Part shown: positions 8,579 to 15,873 of the stretch, in pieces | Numbering within the stretch: position 1 is the first letter of the stretch | Layout of the letters: every line of letters starts with the position of its first letter | Assembly: GCF_030929615.1 (NCBI RefSeq) | Contig: NZ_JAVFVU010000024.1 | Location: forward strand, 1 to 32,119 | DNA from: Dyadobacter sp. LHD-138 | GTDB lineage: Bacteria; Bacteroidota; Bacteroidia; Cytophagales; Spirosomataceae | Direction: 5' to 3' | Length of the DNA stretch: 32,119 bases | Notes under the pieces: generated by a model | Seen by the model: the letters and a program-made list of their open reading frames with translations, nothing else | Told to the model about the DNA's origin: nothing | Databases searched by the model: none | Position numbers and translations under genes: made by a program

Positions 8579-9037
8579 ATGGATCGTCTTATTCTTCAAA
8601 AAGCAGCCTCTTATTGCGCATATCAGGAGCGAACCCAGGATGAGGTAAGGAAACGTTTGCAAAAATGGGAGGTTTGGGGCGAGGAGGCTGACGAAATTAT
8701 TGCAGAACTCATTTCGCAAAACTATCTTAGCGAAGAACGTTTTGCGAAAACCTATGCAGGAGGGAAATTCCGGATGAAAAACTGGGGTAAAATGAAGATC
8801 AAACAGGAGCTTCATCGCCGCGGACTTTCGGAATACAGCATCCAGCAAGGCATGAAGGAAATTCCCGAGGCGTCGTATCTGACGGGTTTAAAGGAAGTTT
8901 TGATCAAGAAAAAGGCGCAGCTGCTGCGCACTGAAACGGATAAATTTAAGCTTAAACAAAAACTCGTTCGTTTTGCCCTGGGTAAAGGATATGAAAACGA
9001 GCTGGTTTGGAAAGCCGTCGAAAATTTGGATGACTAA
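8579..9037 (+). CDS. recX: Regulatory protein RecX
   Basis: 152-residue RecX-family protein, a cytoplasmic modulator that binds RecA filaments and limits their activity. Seen: the N-terminal helical repeat with AASYCAYQERTQDEVRKRL, the central YLSEERFAKTYAGGKFRMKNWGK-type block (SEERFA, KxKQEL, RGLSEYSI), and the C-terminal RFALGKGYENELVWKAV repeat. These are the three tandem three-helix repeats expected of the family at normal length. recA is not in the window. The divergent neighbour is an unrelated phosphoesterase, and 158 bp separate it from the glycosyltransferase downstream, so cotranscription is possible but not shown. Confidence 0.92.
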   Translation: MDRLILQKAASYCAYQERTQDEVRKRLQKWEVWGEEADEIIAELISQNYLSEERFAKTYAGGKFRMKNWGKMKIKQELHRRGLSEYSIQQGMKEIPEASYLTGLKEVLIKKKAQLLRTETDKFKLKQKLVRFALGKGYENELVWKAVENLDD

Positions 9038-9195
9038 ATTTATTTTGCGTTAGAATAGGATTAGAATTTAAGTGGAGAGGAAAAATATATCAGCTTTTTA
9101 AAAGAAAATCGGTTGATATTGGTTATTATAGTACATAGTAAATAAAGCCACTGGGAAATGTTGTCTGAAGACAACTCATGAATGACAATTAAAAA

Positions 9196-10245
9196 ATGTT
9201 AGGAAAGAAGCTTAAAATTCTTGTTAGCAGAACAGATGCCATCGGAGATGTTATTTTGACAATTCCTATTTGTGATATATTAAAGGAGAATATTGAGGTT
9301 TCTGAGTTGCATTTTTTAGGCCGTTCCTATACCGAAGATGTGATCCGGACCTGCTCCGTCATTGACAAATTTGTTAATATTGATCTGCTGGAAAAGCTGG
9401 ATTATGCAGCACAGGTTCAGTCTTTGAAAGACGAGAATTATGATGCGATTATCCATGTTTTACCTAATATAAGAATCGCCCGGCTTGCGAAAGATGCTAA
9501 AATCCCAATCCGGATCGGGACGACCAACCGGTGGTTTCATTGGATGACCTGTAACAGGCTTGTTCAGTTGAGCCGGAAAAAATCAGATTTGCACGAAGCG
9601 CAATTGAATCTGAAACTGCTGAAAGCGCTGGAAATTGAGCGGGAATTTTCGTTGGAAAGTATTTTTCAGCATTTTAAACTGAGTAATATTGCTCCGCTGC
9701 CCCAGAAATTGTATGCCTATCTTCAAAAAGACAGACTTAATATTATCCTGCACCCTAAATCCAATAAGAGTGCAAGGGAATGGGGATTGCAGAACTTTGC
9801 CGATCTTATCAATCTTTTACCAAGGGAAAAATACCGGATTTTTATTTCGGGGACCAAGGCGGAAGGTGCTTTGATGAGAGATTGGCTGCATCAGCTGCCC
9901 GAGCATGTGATTGATGTAACGGGTATGATGACCCTGAAAGAATTTATTTCCTTTATATATCATTCAAACGGCCTTATTGCAGCCAGTACGGGACCGTTAC
10001 ATGTGGCGGCGGCTTTGGGGAATAATGCGCTGGGATTGTATCCGCCCATGCGCCCGATCTTCCCGCAAAGATGGGCACCTATCGGCCCTAAGGCTTCTTT
10101 TCTGGTGGGGAAAACAAATTGTAACAAATGCCAGGAAGATGTTTCCAAGTGTGAATGCATGAACCAGATTTCTCCAAAAGAGGTGGCTTCGGTGATCAGA
10201 AAGTGGGAGAAAAGCGCAGATCTGGTGGTTAAGATCTTGCCATAA
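9196..10245 (+). CDS. GT9 (ADP-heptose:LPS-type) glycosyltransferase
   Basis: 349-residue glycosyltransferase family 9 (GT-B fold). Seen: the N-terminal block ILVSRTDAIGDVILTIPI, the middle HPKSNKSAREWGLQNFADLI donor-binding element, and the C-terminal GLIAASTGPLHVAAALGNNALGLYP signature. The family adds heptose or related sugars to the lipopolysaccharide inner core at the cytoplasmic face. The C-terminus carries four cysteines, C309, C312, C319 and C321 (C-x2-C-x6-C-x-C), a pattern found in some members and suggestive of a metal site. Two other glycosyltransferases lie within 3.5 kb, but they are separated by nrdB and lie in mixed orientation, so a single operon is excluded. It ends in a strong terminator. 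Confidence 0.9.
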   Translation: MLGKKLKILVSRTDAIGDVILTIPICDILKENIEVSELHFLGRSYTEDVIRTCSVIDKFVNIDLLEKLDYAAQVQSLKDENYDAIIHVLPNIRIARLAKDAKIPIRIGTTNRWFHWMTCNRLVQLSRKKSDLHEAQLNLKLLKALEIEREFSLESIFQHFKLSNIAPLPQKLYAYLQKDRLNIILHPKSNKSAREWGLQNFADLINLLPREKYRIFISGTKAEGALMRDWLHQLPEHVIDVTGMMTLKEFISFIYHSNGLIAASTGPLHVAAALGNNALGLYPPMRPIFPQRWAPIGPKASFLVGKTNCNKCQEDVSKCECMNQISPKEVASVIRKWEKSADLVVKILP

Positions 10246-10274
10246 TCCTGGATAAATCCTAAAAGGTTAATCTT

Positions 10275-10325
10275 ATAAAACGAAGCCGGGCATGCGTTTA
10301 AAACACATGCCCGGCTTCGTTTTAT
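10275..10325. terminator. Bidirectional terminator between GT9 gene and nrdB
   Basis: A perfect 20-bp inverted repeat: 10275-10294 pairs with 10306-10325 around an 11-nt loop. The stem is GC-rich in the middle (GAAGCCGGGCATG) and edged by A4/T4, so it works symmetrically for the plus-strand glycosyltransferase and the minus-strand nrdB, whose stop lies 13 bp away. Confidence 0.92.
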
Positions 10326-10337
10326 ATATTTTATTGA

Positions 10338-11333
10338 TCAGAAATCTGAATCAAAAGAGATTTTGTGTCCTGAATCTTTATCCTGCAATCCGCTCATCAC
10401 ACCGGCTTTTTGATAATCTCCAACGCGTTTTTCGAAGAAATTGGTTTTTCCCGGAAGCGATATCAATTCCATAAAATCGAAAGGGTTTGCCGAGCCGAAT
10501 TGTTTTGGGCAGCCCAGGCGTTCCAGCCAGAAATCAGCGATATATTCGATGTACTGGTTCATCAGGTCTGCATTCATGCCGATCAATGAAACCGGGAGCG
10601 CCTCAGTAACAAACTCCTGTTCGATTTTTACGGCGTCAAGCATAATTTCAATGACGCGTTCCTGTGGCAGCTGATTGACAATGTGTTGTGTATAAAGCAA
10701 GCATGCAAATTCGCAATGAAGTCCTTCGTCACGGGAAATTAATTCATTTGAAAAAGATAATCCCGGCATTAATCCGCGTTTCTTTAACCAGAATATCGAG
10801 CAGAAAGACCCTGAAAAGAAAATGCCTTCCACAGCAGCAAACGCTATAATTCTTTCGGCAAAAACAGGGCTGTTAATCCACTTTAAAGCCCATTCTGCTT
10901 TTTTCTGAACACAGGGAACCGTATCAATAGCCCGTAAAAGATGGGTTTTTTCGGCAGGATCTTTAATATAAGTATCGATCAGCAGCGAATAGGTTTCGGA
11001 ATGTATATTTTCCATGGCAATCTGAAAACCATAAAAACATTTTGCTTCCGCATATTGTACTTCGCTAAGAAAATTAACGGCCAGGTTTTCATTCACAATA
11101 CCGTCCGAAGCGGCGAAAAATGCAAGAATATGAGAAATGAAATGGCGCTCACCGTCATTCAGATTATCCCAGTCTTTTTGGTCCTGAGATAAATCGATTT
11201 CTTCGGCAGTCCAGAAAGATGCTTCATGACGCTTATACATTTCCCAGATATCCATGTGTTTGATCGGAAATAAGACAAAACGCAATGGATCCTCAATCAA
11301 CAGGGGTTCCTGTTTTATAATTTCTTGTGACAT
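10338..11333 (-). CDS. nrdB: Class Ia ribonucleotide reductase, beta subunit
   Basis: 331-residue R2 subunit that houses the di-iron/tyrosyl radical cofactor and, with NrdA, makes deoxyribonucleotides. All ligands can be placed by comparison with eukaryote-type R2: D47 (EIDLSQD), E108 and H111 (MENIHSE), E169 (VEGIFFSG), E203 and H206 (RDEGLHCEF). The radical tyrosine is Y115 (SETYSLLID), so it is the classical radical-bearing type rather than a tyrosine-less class Ic. The C-terminal acidic DSDF fits the tail that docks to the alpha subunit. No nrdA lies in the window and nrdB has its own promoter and terminator, so the two subunits are expressed from separate sites or nrdA lies outside the window. 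Confidence 0.97.
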   Translation of the reverse strand: MSQEIIKQEPLLIEDPLRFVLFPIKHMDIWEMYKRHEASFWTAEEIDLSQDQKDWDNLNDGERHFISHILAFFAASDGIVNENLAVNFLSEVQYAEAKCFYGFQIAMENIHSETYSLLIDTYIKDPAEKTHLLRAIDTVPCVQKKAEWALKWINSPVFAERIIAFAAVEGIFFSGSFCSIFWLKKRGLMPGLSFSNELISRDEGLHCEFACLLYTQHIVNQLPQERVIEIMLDAVKIEQEFVTEALPVSLIGMNADLMNQYIEYIADFWLERLGCPKQFGSANPFDFMELISLPGKTNFFEKRVGDYQKAGVMSGLQDKDSGHKISFDSDF

Positions 11334-11409
11334 AGTTAATTATTTATGAATACAGACCAGATATCAGTTGCAGCATAGTAGAAATTTTTGAGGGTGGTTG
11401 CTGCCGAAG

Positions 11410-11440
11410 CAAATCTACATGCTTTGGCCCGGAATTTCAA
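11410..11440 (-). promoter_or_regulatory. Promoter of nrdB
   Basis: On the minus strand TTG (11440-11438), a 20-nt spacer, then TAGATTTG (11417-11410) matches the Bacteroidota -33/-7 architecture. The -7 element lies about 76 bp before the nrdB ATG. The same TAGATTTG octamer is found before susC. Confidence 0.6.
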
Positions 11441-11523
11441 GAAGGTTTGAGCAAATACAACGCTTATTTTGAAGGGCCCTATCCGTCCTGTATCGCTCGT
11501 TGGTGACAAAAAAAACGTACCTT

Positions 11524-11539
11524 AATTACATTTGTAATT
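11524..11539 (+). promoter_or_regulatory. -7 element inside a 16-bp palindrome
   Basis: AATTACATTTGTAATT is a palindrome (7-bp arms, TT centre) that contains TACATTTG (11527-11534), a TAnnTTTG match facing the glycosyltransferase at 11659. A TTG at 11500-11502 is 24 nt upstream, longer than usual. It could be a promoter with an operator, or chance in AT-rich sequence. Confidence 0.35.
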
Positions 11540-11658
11540 TCATTTTTTGTTTTTTTTATAACTACTTTTAGCCATTCGGGGCTTTTTTTGAGTAGTAGAT
11601 ATTCTATATCAGTCTTGTATAAATTTTACAGAACTATACACAGGCATCTACAAGGCTA

Positions 11659-12717
11659 ATGTCAAAAAAAATAATGGTTGATTGTGAACGAATGCGGTAC
11701 CCCAATACCGGTTTGTATCATTTTTGTTTACAATTAGGTAAAGCATTGCAGGCACAGACAGATCATGAAAACGAAGAGGTCGGTTTTTACCTCCCAAAAG
11801 CGGAAAAGGGAGTGTTTGGTGATGAAGCTGAGGAAGTGTATCGGCATTTTATACACAAACATGTATTCCCAAGGGTTAGCCACGTAAACCTTTGGCATTG
11901 TACCTATCAGGGCACAAATTACTACCCCTTTAACAAACAAATCCCGGTTGTTCTCACCATACATGACCTGAATTTTTTGTATGACTTAAATCAATCTGAA
12001 AAGAAAAAGAAGAAATATCTGGGATTGCTGCAACGTAAAATTGATCATGCAAGTCATGTTGTGGCGATATCAAATTATGTGATGGAGGATCTTCGGAGAA
12101 ATCTTTCTTTGGCGGGGAAAGCGTGCTCCGTTATTTACAATGGGTGTAATGTCGATGACGATATACCGATTACTGTGCCGGAAAGGACTTATGACAAGCC
12201 GTTTCTATTTACAATCGGGACGATTACCGAGAAAAAGAATTTCCAGGTTTTGCCTTCACTGCTGGTGGATAACGATCTGTTCCTGGTCATTGCCGGTATA
12301 GAAGATAGAGCAAATTTCAGGCAGGTGATCGAAGCGGAAGCCCGTAGGTGGGGCGTTCAGGATCGGGTTATTTTTACCGGTGCGATTTCTGAAAATGACA
12401 AAAAATGGCATTTGGATAACTGCCTCGCATTTTTGTTTCCATCGATAGCCGAAGGATTTGGGTTACCCGTGATCGAAGCCATGTATTATGGTAAACCTGT
12501 AATTTTGTCAAAATGTACTTCCCTGCCTGAAATCGGTGGGGACTGTGCTTATTACTTCGAGGATTTCGAGTCTGACAATATGCGAAAAGTACTCGCTGCC
12601 AGTCTGGAAGATTATGACAAAAACCAGCCTGCTGAAAAGATCAGGGCAAGAGGGAGATCGTTTTCCTGGAAGGATGCAGCAGAAAAGTATTTTGCCTTAT
12701 ATCGGAGTTTGTATTGA
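11659..12717 (+). CDS. GT4-type (glycosyltransferase family 1 superfamily) glycosyltransferase
   Basis: 352-residue GT-B retaining glycosyltransferase. Seen: an N-terminal acceptor domain beginning MVDCERMRYPNTGLYHF, the TIHDLNFLYD segment, the VVAISNYVMEDL helix that closes the N-domain, the FTIGTITEKKNFQVL start of the C-domain, and the nucleotide-sugar site GFGLPVIEAMYYGKPVI containing the E-x7-E motif. Members of this type build cell-surface polysaccharides from nucleotide sugars at the cytoplasmic membrane; donor and acceptor cannot be read. It converges on a GT2 gene with only 18 bp between stops and no hairpin. It has a long (~120 nt) putative leader. Confidence 0.9.
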   Translation: MSKKIMVDCERMRYPNTGLYHFCLQLGKALQAQTDHENEEVGFYLPKAEKGVFGDEAEEVYRHFIHKHVFPRVSHVNLWHCTYQGTNYYPFNKQIPVVLTIHDLNFLYDLNQSEKKKKKYLGLLQRKIDHASHVVAISNYVMEDLRRNLSLAGKACSVIYNGCNVDDDIPITVPERTYDKPFLFTIGTITEKKNFQVLPSLLVDNDLFLVIAGIEDRANFRQVIEAEARRWGVQDRVIFTGAISENDKKWHLDNCLAFLFPSIAEGFGLPVIEAMYYGKPVILSKCTSLPEIGGDCAYYFEDFESDNMRKVLAASLEDYDKNQPAEKIRARGRSFSWKDAAEKYFALYRSLY

Positions 12718-12735
12718 GAGCATAAAGGTTTTTAC

Positions 12736-13719
12736 TTAAAGCTTGATGACGTGCTGGTATTTGATCATGATTTTAATGTTTTCGATCACGTCCAGGATCC
12801 CGATATTAGAATGATTTTTCTTCATCTGACGGTTGAAAGCGCTCTTTTTGATTCGTAAACCTTTCCGGTTACGCAGGAAATCCCGGTAAGCTTCGATTTT
12901 GTAAAACTGGCAGGTGAAAAGGCCCACAAATACATCACAAAGAAGGATTTGTAAATGCCATAAGGCAAGATCACTCCCCTGAAGATGCAGGTAATGCACA
13001 TAGTACCGGTTGCGGAAATGAATTCTCTTAATTGCACGTTTGTGGTTATGGTTTTTGGTACTGGCCATAACTTCGTGGCGGCAAACTGCATTGTGTTCAT
13101 AGTAACATTTCCAGCCCATTCTCCATGCGCGGATCGAAAGTTCCTGATCTTCACCATAGTAAGGATTGAACATTTCGTTGAAACCATTAATTGTTTTAAG
13201 TTTTTTTGTGTCAAGCAGCGCGTTACAGCCTGACAGATAGAAGGTGGGAGTAAAAGCATCCATGTTTTGAAGATGGAACAAATCGGACGATTTTATCTTC
13301 CGGCCCATAATCTTCGGTTCTCTGGCCGCTTCTCTGATCAGGTCATCGTCCATGCCGATGATGCGCCCCATTACGCCAAAAGTATCTTCTTTTTCAAAGA
13401 ATTTATACAACTTTTCAAGATATCCCGGTTCAAGTGTTACGTCGGTATTCAGCAAAAATATGAGATCCATATTGGCCTGTTTAATACCCAGGTTACAGGT
13501 CTCGGAAAATCCTGAATTGGATTCTTTTTTTAAAAGTGTGATGGTATCCCCATAATGTTGTTCCAAATATTCCACAGAACCATCCGTTGATGCATCGTCA
13601 ATAACAATGATTTCCACTTCTGTTTTAATAGAAGTAAGCACCTGGAAATTATGTTTGAAATACTTTTCAAATAAATGTTTTCCGTTATAATTTGGAATGA
13701 TTACTGAGATGCTTTTCAT
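12736..13719 (-). CDS. GT2-family glycosyltransferase (rhamnosyltransferase-like)
   Basis: 327-residue GT-A inverting glycosyltransferase. Seen: the N-terminal SVIIPNYNGKHLFEKY, VIDDASTDGSVEYL (D41, D42), SNSGFSETCNLGI, the LLNTDVTLEPG metal/UDP loop (D93) and the YYGEDQELSIRAWRMGWK block with the catalytic ED. The layout resembles WbbL-type rhamnosyltransferases. There is a basic C-terminal tail (~270-327) with a hydrophobic patch that may lie on the membrane. It probably acts in surface polysaccharide synthesis with the convergent GT4-type enzyme, but separate promoters are needed. The upstream 540 bp is unusually empty. Confidence 0.9.
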   Translation of the reverse strand: MKSISVIIPNYNGKHLFEKYFKHNFQVLTSIKTEVEIIVIDDASTDGSVEYLEQHYGDTITLLKKESNSGFSETCNLGIKQANMDLIFLLNTDVTLEPGYLEKLYKFFEKEDTFGVMGRIIGMDDDLIREAAREPKIMGRKIKSSDLFHLQNMDAFTPTFYLSGCNALLDTKKLKTINGFNEMFNPYYGEDQELSIRAWRMGWKCYYEHNAVCRHEVMASTKNHNHKRAIKRIHFRNRYYVHYLHLQGSDLALWHLQILLCDVFVGLFTCQFYKIEAYRDFLRNRKGLRIKKSAFNRQMKKNHSNIGILDVIENIKIMIKYQHVIKL

Positions 13720-14259
13720 TCAATCGGTTATTTAGTTAAACGAATTTTTAATAACCCACACGGACGGACTGCCTTTAATTACGTTCCGCATCATTGGTTT
13801 TACTAAAAGAGCCTATGGCAGATGATTCTCACGCTGCGATTGAAACGCCTTTTCTACAAGAATCATTGTATCTTCATTGATAAAGCTCATCAATTACTTT
13901 AAGCCTAATCAAATGCAACCACAGTCCATTGCATATAAACCTTTGATTCTGATCTGTTAAGAATTATCGAACTTATAATAATCCATACCAGATTTCTTAT
14001 GAATCTGTTGCAAGTTTTATGCCAATAATGTTAAGACACTGGTTAGCCAAAAAGGGTTGGAAGAGGGAAAAATCTAAAAATTAACTTATCGTAAAACCAT
14101 ATTGATATTTCAAATATGTATTGAACTTTTTTTAGAATAAGCTAAAAGAAAGTATTGATTGTCACAATATTAAAAAATAATACATTATACGTAACAAAAA
14201 AAACTAGGATTGTTTGTATAGTGATAAATTATAATAAAATGATCCAGCATTGTGTTCTT
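13720..14259. other. 540-bp AT-rich gap without a supported gene
   Basis: Neither strand shows a reading frame with recognisable family features; the longest plus-strand candidate near 13815 gives only about 21 residues from its ATG. The distal half (about 14050-14250) is strikingly AT-rich and contains a 13-bp odd palindrome ATATTT-C-AAATAT (14105-14117). No exact TAnnTTTG/TTG promoter was found for the flanking minus-strand GT2 gene. No tRNA-like cloverleaf was recognised. Confidence 0.55.
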
Positions 14260-14835
14260 TTATCCCTTTAATTTCCATGCAACGACATTCCATTCGTCGA
14301 GATGGTCCTGGTGAACATGGATTGTTTCAAATCCGACACGTTCGTGCGCGCGCTGAGATCTTTTGTTGGATGTTGAAATTTCTGTAATACAAAGGTCATA
14401 ATGTGGACCGTACATGATTTTATGGGTCTGATACAGTTTGTCAAACAGGCCCTGACCACGAAAAGATTCGCCAACGCATATTTGCCCCATCACGTAATAT
14501 TTATATTGTCCGATCAGTTTGCCATTCCACCGGATATTGTCACAAATCTCAAACATCGGTTGAAGATCAGGAATCAATTCACCCAATGCCGGTAACATCG
14601 CCAGTGCGAAAGCGATAACATTTCCGTCAACGGTGGCTATGATCTGGGGTGTGGTGTCGCACATGAATTCCAGTTGTTCCCTGGTGTGTGAAACCGTAAG
14701 GAAACCTTGTTCTTCTCTGGTTTTCTGCGAAATATTGGTTTTAAGGTTGCGCTGCTGAAGGGCTAAAATCTGTTCGATATGCTGATCAGATTTGGCGTGC
14801 GATAATGCTATTTGAAAAGCTGTATTTTGACTCAT
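14260..14835 (-). CDS. GNAT-family N-acetyltransferase
   Basis: 191-residue acetyltransferase that would transfer an acetyl group from acetyl-CoA. The pyrophosphate-binding motif A is seen in QICVGESFRGQGLFDKLY (R-G-Q-G-L), followed by SNKRSQRAHERVGFETIHV, the usual motif B with N and Y/F positions. The N-terminal ~60 residues are helical and typical of GNAT proteins without a known substrate. It starts 39 bp after corA on the same strand, so both are probably one transcript; a functional link to magnesium transport is not suggested by the sequence. Confidence 0.87.
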   Translation of the reverse strand: MSQNTAFQIALSHAKSDQHIEQILALQQRNLKTNISQKTREEQGFLTVSHTREQLEFMCDTTPQIIATVDGNVIAFALAMLPALGELIPDLQPMFEICDNIRWNGKLIGQYKYYVMGQICVGESFRGQGLFDKLYQTHKIMYGPHYDLCITEISTSNKRSQRAHERVGFETIHVHQDHLDEWNVVAWKLKG

Positions 14836-14874
14836 AAATATTTTTAACGTGCAGATTTGTTGATTTTAACGGGT

Positions 14875-15819
14875 TCAGATCCATTTTTTTCTTCTGAAAA
14901 ACCATAAAACGACGAGCGAGGATAACACCATCAAAAGCAGCGATACCCAAAAACCCCAGGGCTCTTCGCTGGAAGGAATCTGACTGTAATTCATCCCAAA
15001 GATCCCTGCGATCAGCGTTGGCGGCATAAATATGATCGTCACCACGGTGAAAATCTTGATGACCTGACTTTGTTCAAGATTGATCAAACCCATAAAGGTA
15101 TTCTGTAAATATTCCAGTCGTTCGAAGTTGAACGTGGTATATTCAAGCAGGGAGTTAATGTCTTTTAAGATGATCCGTAAATGTTCTTTTCGATCTTCCG
15201 GGAAATACTGGCTGCGTAAAATTCCGGAAAGTACGCGCTGCTTATCGATACTCGTTTCCCGAAGCATCATCGTGGTTTCCTGCAAGGCGCTGATCCGGAG
15301 CAAAACTTCCTGACGGGCTTTTTGCTCATGTGCCAGGTCCTTACTGATCACCGAAATATCACGTGAAATAGCTTCCAGGGAGTCAGCGTCCGCCTCGATT
15401 CTTGTTTCAAGAAGCATTAGCATAAAGTCGACCCCGGTTTGAAAAGTATCGGGACTCACCTTCATTTTCTTTACCGTGTCGGCGAAGGTTTTAGAATCAC
15501 CACGCCGGTAAGTAAAGAGAATATTCTTGTGCAGAATAAATGAAACAGGATAGGTTTTATAGCCATCCCGGTCAATACTTAAAAAGTTGGAGTTGGCGTT
15601 GATCGTTTCATTTTGTTCGAAAAAACGGGAACTGCTTTCGATTTCGACTATTTCCTGGGGTGTCTGAAAACTGATGTCGCACTTATTTTCAACCCATTCC
15701 TCCTCTTCGGCAGAAGGGGATTGCAGATCAACCCAGACCAGGTTTTCAACCTTGCCCAGTTCGCGGATGTCGTTTTCGCGTTTGATGGATCGTCCTTCTT
15801 TATAAAATATTCTAACCAT
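14875..15819 (-). CDS. CorA-like divalent metal transporter
   Basis: 314-residue inner-membrane protein of the CorA Mg2+/Co2+ (or ZntB) family, which forms pentameric channels. Seen: a soluble alpha/beta N-domain, a long coiled-coil stalk helix (~140-255), and two C-terminal membrane segments (~256-275 and ~289-307) joined by the signature GMN (275-277) in IFGMNYSQIP. The C-terminus is basic (RRKKWI), as expected on the cytoplasmic side. The loop after GMN carries glutamates (SSEEPWGF), consistent with cation capture. Its promoter must lie in the 54-bp gap to the divergent MFS gene, but no perfect element was seen for this strand. Confidence 0.93.
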   Translation of the reverse strand: MVRIFYKEGRSIKRENDIRELGKVENLVWVDLQSPSAEEEEWVENKCDISFQTPQEIVEIESSSRFFEQNETINANSNFLSIDRDGYKTYPVSFILHKNILFTYRRGDSKTFADTVKKMKVSPDTFQTGVDFMLMLLETRIEADADSLEAISRDISVISKDLAHEQKARQEVLLRISALQETTMMLRETSIDKQRVLSGILRSQYFPEDRKEHLRIILKDINSLLEYTTFNFERLEYLQNTFMGLINLEQSQVIKIFTVVTIIFMPPTLIAGIFGMNYSQIPSSEEPWGFWVSLLLMVLSSLVVLWFFRRKKWI

Positions 15820-15861
15820 TTTCCATTTTCAACTATTCTAAACTATTGTCCAAGATAGTTG

Positions 15862-15869
15862 TAATTTTG
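15862..15869 (+). promoter_or_regulatory. -7 element immediately before the MFS gene
   Basis: TAATTTTG matches TAnnTTTG and ends 4 bp before the ATG at 15874. If active, transcription would begin at about the start codon and give a leaderless mRNA. No -33 TTG is present at the usual 19-21 nt, so the element may be accidental. Confidence 0.33.
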
Positions 15870-15873
15870 TGGG

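Larger units (their letters stand above)
11334..11658. other. 325-bp divergent intergenic region, nrdB / glycosyltransferase
   Basis: No gene is seen. It holds a complete minus-strand promoter for nrdB, a plus-strand -7 element embedded in a palindrome, and a T7 run (11584-11590) preceded by a weak AGCC/GGCT hairpin. No pair of NrdR-box-like sequences was recognised. Confidence 0.6.

Noticed and set aside
12822..13259. 145-codon frame within the GT2 gene
   Set aside because: Same-strand alternate frame of a gene with clear GT2 motifs; low-complexity shadow.
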